Origin: Flavobacterium degerlachei
GTDB lineage: Bacteria; Bacteroidota; Bacteroidia; Flavobacteriales; Flavobacteriaceae
Length of the DNA stretch: 64,000 nt
Assembly: GCF_900106645.1 (NCBI RefSeq)
Contig: NZ_FNMV01000004.1
Coordinates: 186,001-250,000, forward strand
Reading direction: 5' to 3'
Shown: piece after piece, positions 1-6,948 of the stretch
Position numbering within the stretch: the first letter of the stretch is position 1
Layout: every line of letters begins with the position of its first letter
The notes under the pieces: model-generated
The model's input: the letters and a program-made list of their open reading frames with translations, nothing else
Databases searched by the model: none
What the model was told of the DNA's origin: nothing
Program-made: the position numbers and the translations under genes

Positions 1-2
1 GG

Positions 3-263
3 TTAAAAAGGGTAGAGGAGCATTATAAGGTAAAGCCTATAATCTATACGGGAGAGCGGTATTATGATGATTTTTTGAAAGAAGAATTCAGTGATTACCT
101 TTTTTGGATAGCCAATTATAATTTTTATCGTGAGGAAATTGATGAGGAGTGGTTATTCTGGCAGTTCACAGAAAAAGCATCAGTCAATGGAATTAAAGGG
201 AATGTAGATGTTAATATTTACAATGGTGATTTACAACAGTTACGTTATATTACGGTGGAGTAG
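3..263 (+). CDS. Glycoside hydrolase family 25 lysozyme, C-terminal part (5' end outside window)
   Basis: This is the last 86 codons of a gene that enters the window from the left; the frame is open from base 3 to the TAG at 261-263. The motifs PIIYTG, LFWIANY, WLFWQF and KGNVDVN are the final strands of the GH25 (Cellosyl/lysozyme) barrel, which hydrolyses the muramic acid-N-acetylglucosamine bond of peptidoglycan. The catalytic DxE region would lie upstream and cannot be seen. A Leu codon TTG at 75 is not the start, because homology-like sequence runs upstream of it in the same frame. The stop is followed directly by a CAGT-rich repeat. The family call is firm; whether the whole gene is intact is unknown. 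Confidence 0.85.
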   Translation, partial: LKRVEEHYKVKPIIYTGERYYDDFLKEEFSDYLFWIANYNFYREEIDEEWLFWQFTEKASVNGIKGNVDVNIYNGDLQQLRYITVE

Positions 264-338
264 TCAGTGAGCAGTTTGTAGTGATCAGTGATCAGTAATC
301 AGTGTACAGTTTTTAGTAGTCAGTGTTCAGTATTAAAT
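264..338. repeat. Degenerate CAGT/ATCAGT short-repeat tract
   Basis: Directly after the lysozyme stop, the word CAGT or a near match recurs every 7-12 bases (for example GATCAGTGATCAGTAATCAG) to about 335. The complementary word CACTGA recurs at 733-755 and 1083-1137. These tracts flank the broken four-helix-bundle gene and the DUF5808 gene. This is seen directly. Origin and function are unknown. Confidence 0.6.
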
Positions 339-351
339 AACAACAGAAGTA

Positions 352-722
352 ATGAAATTTCAAGATTTATTAGCCTATCAGAAATGATTTTCACTGGCGA
401 TGAAAATTTTTGAAATGACAAAGCTATTTCCGCTAGAAGAAATGTATTTTTTAACGGATCAAATTAGGCGTTCTTCAAGAAGCGCGTACCCGCCAATATC
501 TCGGAATCTTATAGAAAAAGAGTTTATCTCAAAAACTTTCATAGTAAATTAACCAATTCAGATTCCGAACATTCAGAAACTCAGGTTTGGTTGGAGTATT
601 CATTTAAATGCAATTATATCACGGAAGGTGTTTATAACGAATTGCTAAATGAAAGTAATGAAGTAGGCAAGCTAATTAAGTACATGATTTTAAATCCGCA
701 AAAATTTGGAGTGGTTCTCTAG
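352..722 (+). pseudogene. Broken four-helix-bundle protein gene (TIGR02436 / 23S rRNA intervening-sequence protein family)
   Basis: An ATG at 352 starts MKFQDLLAYQK and then meets an in-frame TGA at 385-387. The frame continues as FSLAMKIFEMTKLFPLEE and TDQIRRSSRSA to about 486. There the homologous sequence moves to another frame, as expected from loss of one base: PANISESYRKRVYLKNF, SDSENSETQ-like text, then NELLNESNEVGKLIKYM, ending at TAG 720-722. With both lesions repaired it would be about 122 residues, the normal length for this family, which is found in 23S rRNA intervening sequences and next to mobile repeats. The gene lies between CAGT-rich repeats. Two separate disabling changes make a sequencing error unlikely but not impossible. 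Confidence 0.85.
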
Positions 723-732
723 AGAAGTATTT

Positions 733-755
733 ACTAAACACTGACCACTTTATTT
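733..755. repeat. Short ACTG-type repeat, complement of the 264-338 tract
   Basis: AACACTGACCACTTTATTTAA lies just after the pseudogene and near the 3' end of the DUF5808 gene. It is close to the right end of the 1083-1137 tract, which also finishes in ACTTTATTTAA. CACTGA is the complement of the TCAGTG words at 264-338, so the pseudogene sits between inverted copies. Confidence 0.5.
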
Positions 756-781
756 AAATCTGTCCTTGTAGTACTTATTCT

Positions 782-1012
782 TTATTTTGGCTGGAACACG
801 GCAATTCCAATTATTATGATAATTATAATGACAAAAAAAGCAACGGAAGTAGTATTTGCAAAATTAACTGTCCAGCCAGCCCAAGCCACTCTTTTAGGAG
901 GAAGTAGGCGTTTGTCTTTTTTGTTGTAGTAAAAGATACCAAGCTTCCAGTTATTAGGATTCTTGTGCCATTTTTCAAGTGTTTCTTTACTTGGTTTTTC
1001 TTTTTCGCTCAT
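782..1012 (-). CDS. DUF5808 family small membrane protein
   Basis: A 76-residue protein. The N-terminal half (about residues 14-50) has the DUF5808 pattern: NPNNWKLGIFYYNKKD, then RLLPPKR and GWTVNFAN. Residues 56-73 are a strongly hydrophobic run, FFVIIIIIIIGIAVF, which should be one membrane anchor, placing the soluble domain on the cytoplasmic side. The function of the family is not known. It lies 122 bases downstream of lptB on the same strand, separated by an ACTG repeat tract, so co-transcription is possible but not shown. Family call from motif recall. Confidence 0.75.
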   Translation of the reverse strand: MSEKEKPSKETLEKWHKNPNNWKLGIFYYNKKDKRLLPPKRVAWAGWTVNFANTTSVAFFVIIIIIIIGIAVFQPK

Positions 1013-1082
1013 AGCAAATAATTTAAGTTAAGGATTTGCTGTTGTTTTGATTTTGGAACAAATTAAGGCTCGTTTTTTAGAA

Positions 1083-1137
1083 TTGACCACTGATTACTCT
1101 GTATAAGCTGATCACTGAATACTGATAACTTTATTTA
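1083..1137. repeat. Degenerate ACTGAT short-repeat tract overlapping the lptB stop
   Basis: Words such as GACCACTGATTACTCTG, TGATCACTGAATACTGATAA recur and end in ACTTTATTTAA, as at 733-755. The right end runs into the lptB stop codon (TAA, 1135-1137 on the minus strand). It is the same low-complexity family as 264-338 in the opposite orientation. Confidence 0.55.
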
Positions 1138-1875
1138 AAACTCCAACTTCTTCTTTCTCAGCTCAAAATTCTGTCCTAAATACACACGACGTACCATTTC
1201 ATCTTCAACTAGTTCTTCTGGGATTCCCGCTTTCAAAATTCCACCTTCAAACATCAAATAGGTTTTATCAGTAATGGCTAATGTTTCCTGAACGTTGTGA
1301 TCAGTGATTAGAATACCAATATTTTTATTTTTTAATTGCGCAACAATTCGTTGTATGTCCTCAACAGCAACAGGGTCAACACCGGCAAATGGTTCATCGA
1401 GCAAGATGAATTTTGGGTCGGTAGCTAAACAACGTGCTATTTCAGTACGACGTCGCTCACCACCTGAAAGTAAATCACCACGATTAGTACGAATGTGTTC
1501 CAAACTGAATTCAGCAATCAAGCTTTCCATTTTTGCCTCTTGCTCTTCTTTTGAAAGAGTAGTTAGCTGCAAAACGCTCAATATATTGTCTTCAATACTT
1601 AGTTTTCTAAAAACAGAAGCTTCTTGTGCTAAATAACCAATCCCGTGCTGTGCTCTCTTGTACATAGGGTAATCAGTAATGTCCATATCATCAAGATAGA
1701 TGTTTCCTGAATTTGGTTTAACCAAGCCAACAATCATATAAAACGAAGTCGTTTTTCCAGCACCATTTGGTCCTAAAAGACCAACGATTTCACCTTGGTT
1801 TACTTCAACCGAAATGCCTTTTACCACACTTCGGCCTTTGTATTTTTTTATTAAATTATCTGCTCTTAAAATCAT
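1135..1875 (-). CDS. lptB: Lipopolysaccharide export ABC transporter ATPase LptB
   Basis: A 246-residue ABC ATPase of the usual LptB length. It powers extraction of lipopolysaccharide from the inner membrane together with LptF/LptG, which are not in this window. Walker A is GPNGAGKTT at residues 35-43. The signature LLSGGERRR lies near 136-144, and Walker B FILLDEPFAGVDP follows near 155. The spacing and the AGVDP-VAVEDIQ stretch are characteristic of LptB rather than of a nutrient importer. It lies 158 bases downstream of the CMD gene in the kdsD-tatC-CMD-lptB strand, fitting an envelope cluster because KdsD makes a precursor of the LPS sugar Kdo. No strong promoter was seen in the 158-base gap, which contains two weak hairpins (1910-1934 and 1990-2008). 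Confidence 0.95.
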   Translation of the reverse strand: MILRADNLIKKYKGRSVVKGISVEVNQGEIVGLLGPNGAGKTTSFYMIVGLVKPNSGNIYLDDMDITDYPMYKRAQHGIGYLAQEASVFRKLSIEDNILSVLQLTTLSKEEQEAKMESLIAEFSLEHIRTNRGDLLSGGERRRTEIARCLATDPKFILLDEPFAGVDPVAVEDIQRIVAQLKNKNIGILITDHNVQETLAITDKTYLMFEGGILKAGIPEELVEDEMVRRVYLGQNFELRKKKLEF

Positions 1876-2033
1876 TTCGTTTCGTGTAATTGTTTAATCA
1901 AAGTCCTGCTTATTCGTTACAAATAAACGAATAAACAAATAAGAAAATCAAGCTGTTAACAATTATTTAGTTTCTTTTCAAAGACAATTGCCTTCCCAAA
2001 AGGGGAGGGACATTTTTGATTTGGCAAAGAGTA

Positions 2034-2402
2034 TTATTTTGCTGCCTCTTCTTCTAGTGCTTCCCAGAATTCGTAAGCTCTACGTAAATGAGGTACAACA
2101 ATGGTTCCGCCCACTAAAGTGGCAATTCCCATGGCTTCCATCATTTCCTCTTTGGTAACGCCTTCTTTATGGCTTGTTTCTAGGTGGTATTTTACACAGT
2201 CATCGCAACGTAAAACAGCAGAAGCAACTAATCCTAGAAGTTCTTTTGTTTTAACGTCAAGAGCACCTGGCGCATACGCATTAGTGTCTAAGTTGAAAAT
2301 GCGTTTTACTATTTTGTTGTTGTCAGCTAGTAATTTTTCGTTCATTTTAGAACGATATTCATTGAATTCTTCGATTATTGCAGCCATCTTATTTTTTTTC
2401 AT
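2034..2402 (-). CDS. Carboxymuconolactone decarboxylase (CMD/AhpD-like) family protein
   Basis: A 122-residue all-helical CMD-family protein. The redox motif is C66-D-D-C69 followed by H73 (RCDDCVKYHLETSH), the AhpD-like CxxC...H arrangement used in thiol peroxidase chemistry, rather than the motif-free decarboxylase type. The C-terminal part, EEMMEAMGIATLVGGTIVVPHLRRA, is the conserved family helix pair. It starts inside the end of tatC (14-base overlap), so the two are translationally coupled. A role in handling peroxides or redox is inferred from the CxxC; the substrate is unknown. In flavobacteria this gene commonly sits between tatC and lptB. Confidence 0.85.
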   Translation of the reverse strand: MKKNKMAAIIEEFNEYRSKMNEKLLADNNKIVKRIFNLDTNAYAPGALDVKTKELLGLVASAVLRCDDCVKYHLETSHKEGVTKEEMMEAMGIATLVGGTIVVPHLRRAYEFWEALEEEAAK

Positions 2403-3195
2403 TTTTAGTTACAAATACCGAAATAAAGATACTTGCTTCATAGATTAATAACATTGGAATCGCAACAATAGTTTGACTCACCACATCTGGAGGAGTTACT
2501 ATAGCCGCAACAATTAGTACAAGTACAATTGCGTATTTTCGATTGTTTCTTAAAAATGCAGGGGTTACAAGCCCTAATTTTGTCAAGAAATAAATGATAA
2601 TTGGTAGTTCAAAAAACAATCCACTTGCCAGTACTGATGTTTTTACCATTCCTATATAGGAGTCTAGAGTAAACTGGTTCAGTACGACATCACTGACTGT
2701 AAAGGTGGCTACAAAATTTACGGACATAGGAATCACTACAAAGTAGCCAAACAGAACGCCCATAAAGAAAAGTAGCGAGGAGAAAAAGATGAAAACTTTG
2801 GCGTTTTTCTTTTCGTTGGTATATAGCGCGGGACTGATGAATTTCCAGATTTCCCACAATATATAAGGGAAACTTAATATAAATCCAGCTAAGATACACA
2901 CCCAAATAAAGACGTTAACCTGGCCTTCCATTTCTGTATTCTGGATGATAAAAGGCATTTCGGTGATGCAAATACTGTCGGCAAAGCCTAGAGAATGGGA
3001 TAAATCACAGAAAAAATGATAGGTAAAAAATGTAGGTCTCGTGGGACCAAATATAACCGTATCAAATAGGTAGTCGCTGAAAAAATAAGTGGCTATAGCC
3101 ATCAGGATTACTGCTATTGTACTTCTTACTAATAACCATCTTAAATCCTCAAGATGATCTAAAAACGACATTTCGTTTAAGTTTTTCTTTGCCAT
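2389..3195 (-). CDS. tatC: Sec-independent protein translocase subunit TatC
   Basis: A 268-residue multi-spanning membrane protein. The N-terminus MSFLDHLEDLRWLLVRS is the cytoplasmic TatC signature that recognises twin-arginine signal peptides. Six hydrophobic segments follow, with the conserved FISPALYTNEKK stretch near residue 125. An enlarged first periplasmic loop (about residues 50-85, with several Cys) is typical of Bacteroidetes TatC. TatC, together with a TatA that is not in this window, exports folded proteins. Its ATG shares one base with the kdsD stop (TAATG), so translation is coupled, and its 3' end overlaps the CMD gene. Confidence 0.95.
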   Translation of the reverse strand: MAKKNLNEMSFLDHLEDLRWLLVRSTIAVILMAIATYFFSDYLFDTVIFGPTRPTFFTYHFFCDLSHSLGFADSICITEMPFIIQNTEMEGQVNVFIWVCILAGFILSFPYILWEIWKFISPALYTNEKKNAKVFIFFSSLLFFMGVLFGYFVVIPMSVNFVATFTVSDVVLNQFTLDSYIGMVKTSVLASGLFFELPIIIYFLTKLGLVTPAFLRNNRKYAIVLVLIVAAIVTPPDVVSQTIVAIPMLLIYEASIFISVFVTKNEKK

Positions 3196-4160
3196 TATAG
3201 TATTCCTTCTTTTAAAATATCGTGTAAATGTAAAACGCCTTTGTATTCCTCATTGTCTACAACTACCAGTTGGGTAATGGAGAAATCTTCGAGAATATTT
3301 AATGCATCGACTACCATAGCTGTTGATTGAATCAGTTTTGGATTTTTGGTCATGATGTCTTTTGCTGTCAAATCGGCAAAAGAATCTCTTTCGTTAAGCA
3401 TTCTTCGAATGTCACCATCGGTAATAATACCAATGACTTTTTCCTGATCCACAACTGCAGTTACACCCAATCGTTTTTCTGAAATTTCAAAAATAACTTT
3501 CTTAATCGAAGTATCTGGAGAAACCATAGGTTTTAAGGTGTGTTCCAACATGTCTTGTACCCTAAGTAATAATTTTTTTCCTAGAGCACCTCCTGGATGG
3601 TATTTGGCGAAATCTTCTGGTTTGAAACCACGAATTTCCATTAAACATACTGCTATTGCGTCACCCATAACTAATTGGGCAGTGGTGCTGTTTGTTGGAG
3701 CCAAATTAATAGGGTCAGCCTCTTTTTCAACAGTTGTGTTTAAAATAAAATCAGATCCTTTGGCTAAAAATGAGGTTGTATTTCCAGTAATAGCAATTAA
3801 AGTATTTCCAAAACGTTTTAACAATGGAACCAAAACCTTTATTTCTGGACTATTTCCGCTTTTAGAAATGCAAATGATGATGTCGTCATTTTGTATCATT
3901 CCTAAATCCCCGTGAATCGCTTCAGAGGCATGAAGGAACATTGACGGGGTTCCAGTTGAGTTAAAAGTGGCTACCATTTTTTGTGCTATGATAGCGCTTT
4001 TTCCTATACCGGTGACAATCAATCTTCCTTTTGAATTGTAGATTGCTTGCGTTGCATCCGGAAAATTATCGTCTAGTAAATCAGTTAATTTTGTAATCGC
4101 TTCGCTTTCAGATAAGATGGTTTTTTTGGCGATAGCCAATATATTTTCTTTAGATATCAA
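3195..4160 (-). CDS. kdsD: D-arabinose 5-phosphate isomerase (KpsF/GutQ/KdsD family)
   Basis: An SIS domain (about residues 15-165, with TGIGKSAIIAQKM and ISKSGNSPEI) is followed by two CBS domains (about 200-321), the normal KdsD layout. It converts ribulose 5-phosphate to arabinose 5-phosphate, the first step to Kdo. The open frame extends to 4250, but the extra 30 residues (WYYVVFCINLHH...) are not KdsD-like and contain the promoter element TAAATTTG (4222-4215). The start chosen is therefore TTG at 4160 (L-I-S-K-E-N), which gives 321 residues, the usual family length. It is the first gene of the kdsD-tatC-CMD cluster and divergent from recQ. The function is well supported; the TTG start is inference. 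Confidence 0.9.
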   Translation of the reverse strand: MISKENILAIAKKTILSESEAITKLTDLLDDNFPDATQAIYNSKGRLIVTGIGKSAIIAQKMVATFNSTGTPSMFLHASEAIHGDLGMIQNDDIIICISKSGNSPEIKVLVPLLKRFGNTLIAITGNTTSFLAKGSDFILNTTVEKEADPINLAPTNSTTAQLVMGDAIAVCLMEIRGFKPEDFAKYHPGGALGKKLLLRVQDMLEHTLKPMVSPDTSIKKVIFEISEKRLGVTAVVDQEKVIGIITDGDIRRMLNERDSFADLTAKDIMTKNPKLIQSTAMVVDALNILEDFSITQLVVVDNEEYKGVLHLHDILKEGIL

Positions 4161-4176
4161 AACAGAATATTTAAAA

Positions 4177-4207
4177 TTTGTATGTGTAAAAGAAATTTGT
4201 ATCTTTA
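4177..4207 (+). promoter_or_regulatory. Candidate recQ promoter (-33 TTTG, -7 TATCTTTA)
   Basis: TTTG at 4177-4180, then 19 bases, then TATCTTTA at 4200-4207, one base off TAnnTTTG. The predicted start near 4213 leaves a leader of about 55 bases before the recQ ATG at 4269. It overlaps the kdsD leader on the other strand. Confidence 0.4.
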
Positions 4208-4214
4208 TGTGGTG

Positions 4215-4222
4215 CAAATTTA
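4215..4222 (-). promoter_or_regulatory. kdsD promoter -7 element TAAATTTG
   Basis: An exact Bacteroidetes TAnnTTTG match on the minus strand, about 50 bases upstream of the TTG start at 4160. No good -33 TTTG was found. Its presence inside the longer open frame is the main argument for the shorter kdsD. Confidence 0.55.
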
Positions 4223-4268
4223 TACAAAATACCACGTAATACCATATCATAATACCATATAATAAAGA

Positions 4269-6464
4269 ATGAATTCAAACGAAATCGACATCCATAAAGA
4301 ATTAAAGAAATATTTTGGCTTTGGCCAATTTAAAGGCTTGCAGGAACAAGTGATTAAAAGTTTACTCAACAAACAGAATACATTTGTTATTATGCCAACA
4401 GGAGGCGGAAAGTCGCTCTGTTATCAGCTTCCAGCTTTAGTTCAAGAGGGGACAGCTATTGTTGTTTCACCTCTGATTGCTTTAATGAAAAACCAGGTTG
4501 ATGCCATCCGAGGCCTTTCTTCGGAGAATGGAATTGCCCACGTTTTAAACTCTTCACTTACAAAAACAGAAATTACACAAGTCAAAAAGGATATTACTTC
4601 TGGACTGACAAAACTGTTATATGTGGCTCCAGAATCTTTGACCAAAGAAGAAAATGTCAATTTTCTTAAAACTGTCAAGATTTCATTCGTTGCAATTGAT
4701 GAAGCCCACTGTATCTCTGAATGGGGTCATGATTTTAGACCAGAATACAGGAATCTAAAACACATTATAAAACAATTAGGGGATTTACCTATTATAGGTC
4801 TTACCGCTACGGCAACGCCAAAAGTTCAGGAAGACATTCTGAAAAATTTAGATATGTGTGATGCTACTACTTTTAAAGCATCCTTCAACCGACCTAATTT
4901 ATATTATGAGGTCCGTACAAAAACAAAAAATGTAGAATCGGATATCATCCGTTTTATAAAACAACATAAAGGAAAATCTGGGATTATATATTGCTTAAGC
5001 CGAAAAAAGGTGGAAGCAATTGCTCATGTTTTACAGGTGAACGGAATTAGTGCCGTACCGTACCACGCCGGATTAGATGCGAAAACACGGGCTAGACATC
5101 AGGACATGTTTCTTATGGAAGATGTGGATGTGGTTGTGGCAACAATCGCGTTTGGAATGGGGATTGACAAGCCAGATGTGCGTTTTGTGATTCACCATGA
5201 TATACCTAAATCGCTTGAAAGCTATTATCAAGAAACAGGTCGTGCTGGTCGAGATGGTGGTGAAGGTCATTGTTTGGCTTATTACTCCTATAAAGATGTT
5301 GAGAAACTAGAAAAATTCATGTCGGGGAAACCCGTTGCTGAACAGGAAATTGGCTTTGCTTTATTACAGGAAGTGGTAGCTTATGCCGAAACTTCGATGT
5401 CCAGAAGAAAATTTTTACTGCATTACTTTGGTGAAGAATTCGATAGTGAAACAGGCGAAGGTGGTGATATGGACGACAATGTAAGGAATCCAAAAGTAAA
5501 AATAGAAGCCCAAGACCAAGTAGTGAAATTACTGGAAATAGTTAGGGATACTAGGCATTTATATAAATCTAAGGAAATTGTTTTTACCCTTATAGGTAGA
5601 GTCAATGCCGTGATAAAAGCGCATAGGACAGATGTGCAACCCTTTTTTGGTTCAGGAACTGCCTTTGACGAGAAGTACTGGATGGCCTTATTGCGACAAG
5701 TCCTTGTTGCAGGCTATTTGACTAAAGATATTGAAACTTATGGTATCGTTAAAATTACTGATAAGGGATTAGACTTTATAAAAAATCCAAGTTCTTTTAT
5801 GATGTCTGAGGATCATGAATACAATGAAGCAGGAGATGAAGCAATTGTAACTGCTTCAAAATCATCTGCTGTTATTGATGAGGCCTTGATGACTATGTTA
5901 CGAGATTTACGTAAAAAAGTAGCTAAGAAAATAGGAGTTCCTCCTTTCGTGGTTTTTCAAGATCCATCGTTGGAAGACATGGCTTTAAAATATCCTATTT
6001 CCGTAGAGGAGTTGATCCATATTCATGGAGTAGGTGAAGGAAAAGCAAAGAAATATGGTAAGGAATTCGTTGAATTGATAAGTCAATATGTCGAAGAGAA
6101 TGAGATCCTGCGTCCGGAAGACTTAATCGTAAAATCAACAGGAATAAAATCAGCTAATAAGCTGTATATTATTCAAAATGTTGATCGTAAATTATCTCTT
6201 GATGATATTGCTAAAGCCAAAGGGTTTACCATGGACCTTTTGATGAAAGAAATGGAACAAATTGTCTATTCTGGTACCAAGTTGAATATAAAATACTGGA
6301 TTGACGAGATGTTAGATGATGATCAGCAAGCTGAGATTTATGATTATTTCATGGAGTCAACCACAGATAAAATAGAAGACGCCCTAAAAGAATTTGAGGG
6401 CGATTATGATACTGAAGAATTACGCTTAATGCGAATTAAATTTATTAGCGAAGTAGCAAATTAG
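4269..6464 (+). CDS. recQ: ATP-dependent DNA helicase RecQ
   Basis: A 731-residue superfamily 2 helicase, 3'-5', acting in recombination and replication-fork repair. The N-terminal helicase core has motif 0 (FKGLQEQVI), Walker A MPTGGGKSLCYQLPA near residues 41-55, the DEAH box (AIDEAHCISEWGHDFRPEY), TATATP, and motif VI (YYQETGRAGRDG) near 320. The RQC winged-helix region and an HRDC-like domain (about 525-610, FQDPSLEDMALKYP) follow. It is longer than E. coli RecQ, having the extra C-terminal helical tail common in Bacteroidetes. The zinc-binding Cys cluster of classic RecQ enzymes is not evident: the stretch after motif VI reads YAETSMSRRKFLLHYFGEEFD with no C-x-x-C. It ends at the 6482-6517 hairpin. 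Confidence 0.95.
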   Translation: MNSNEIDIHKELKKYFGFGQFKGLQEQVIKSLLNKQNTFVIMPTGGGKSLCYQLPALVQEGTAIVVSPLIALMKNQVDAIRGLSSENGIAHVLNSSLTKTEITQVKKDITSGLTKLLYVAPESLTKEENVNFLKTVKISFVAIDEAHCISEWGHDFRPEYRNLKHIIKQLGDLPIIGLTATATPKVQEDILKNLDMCDATTFKASFNRPNLYYEVRTKTKNVESDIIRFIKQHKGKSGIIYCLSRKKVEAIAHVLQVNGISAVPYHAGLDAKTRARHQDMFLMEDVDVVVATIAFGMGIDKPDVRFVIHHDIPKSLESYYQETGRAGRDGGEGHCLAYYSYKDVEKLEKFMSGKPVAEQEIGFALLQEVVAYAETSMSRRKFLLHYFGEEFDSETGEGGDMDDNVRNPKVKIEAQDQVVKLLEIVRDTRHLYKSKEIVFTLIGRVNAVIKAHRTDVQPFFGSGTAFDEKYWMALLRQVLVAGYLTKDIETYGIVKITDKGLDFIKNPSSFMMSEDHEYNEAGDEAIVTASKSSAVIDEALMTMLRDLRKKVAKKIGVPPFVVFQDPSLEDMALKYPISVEELIHIHGVGEGKAKKYGKEFVELISQYVEENEILRPEDLIVKSTGIKSANKLYIIQNVDRKLSLDDIAKAKGFTMDLLMKEMEQIVYSGTKLNIKYWIDEMLDDDQQAEIYDYFMESTTDKIEDALKEFEGDYDTEELRLMRIKFISEVAN

Positions 6465-6481
6465 TCTTAAAGGCGTAAAGC

Positions 6482-6517
6482 CATAATACCTTAAAGTTAG
6501 TACTTTGAGGTATTATG
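6482..6517. terminator. Bidirectional terminator between recQ and the 83-residue gene
   Basis: CATAATACCTTAAAG and CTTTGAGGTATTATG form a 15-base stem with a 6-base loop, one pair imperfect. The right arm contains the stop codon of the convergent minus-strand gene (6513-6515). Confidence 0.6.
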
Positions 6518-6764
6518 ATTTTTCACTTTCGACAAAAAGTTCTCCGCGATGTGGTTTCAGCGCATCACGAACCTGAATCATATGTTCGTCTGTAACTACC
6601 ATATAGGCGATTGCTAACATTTCACCTTGGATTTCAAAGCCCGTAATGTTTAGTGGTAATTTTTCGAGGGCAATGTATTCCTTCAAATGGATTTCATGAT
6701 GTTCAGCAGTTTTTGCGGAAGCGGGTCCACGGAAATCCCATATTAATTTTATTTTTCTAGACAT
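6513..6764 (-). CDS. Conserved-looking hypothetical protein, 83 residues
   Basis: I do not recognise this family. The protein (MSRKIKLIWDFRGPASAKTAEHH...) has no signal peptide, no membrane span and no Cys. It is rich in His (HH, HLKEY, EHMIQ, PHRGEL) and reads as a compact alpha/beta fold. GFEIQGEMLAIAYMVVTDEHMIQVRDALKPHRGEL resembles a small ferredoxin-like unit of strand, helix and strand. Codon use matches the neighbours and the frame has a clean ATG, so it is probably real. It is convergent with recQ and shares the 6482-6517 hairpin. The 184 bases upstream separate it from the divergent FAD enzyme. Confidence 0.65.
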   Translation of the reverse strand: MSRKIKLIWDFRGPASAKTAEHHEIHLKEYIALEKLPLNITGFEIQGEMLAIAYMVVTDEHMIQVRDALKPHRGELFVESEKS

Positions 6765-6878
6765 TTTTTTTATGAAGTTATATGATTCAAAGGGGCAAAG
6801 TTACAAAGTCTTATTTGAAAAATAAGCCAATTTAAAAATGGATTCTCCTTTCCGTAACCGGAATTCATCACAAAATAC

Positions 6879-6886
6879 TACTTTTG
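6879..6886 (+). promoter_or_regulatory. -7 element TACTTTTG upstream of the FAD dehydrogenase
   Basis: An exact TAnnTTTG match, 62 bases before the ATG at 6949. No clear -33 TTTG at the right distance. Confidence 0.4.
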
Positions 6887-6948
6887 TACCGGATTATTTT
6901 GACTATTTATAGAAGTCAGATAGTCTGAAAATCGAATAATCTGAAAAA

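Noticed and set aside
1910..2008. Terminator between the CMD gene and lptB
   Set aside because: Two weak hairpins (1910-1934 and 1990-2008) have no T-run on the minus strand, so they are not clear terminators.
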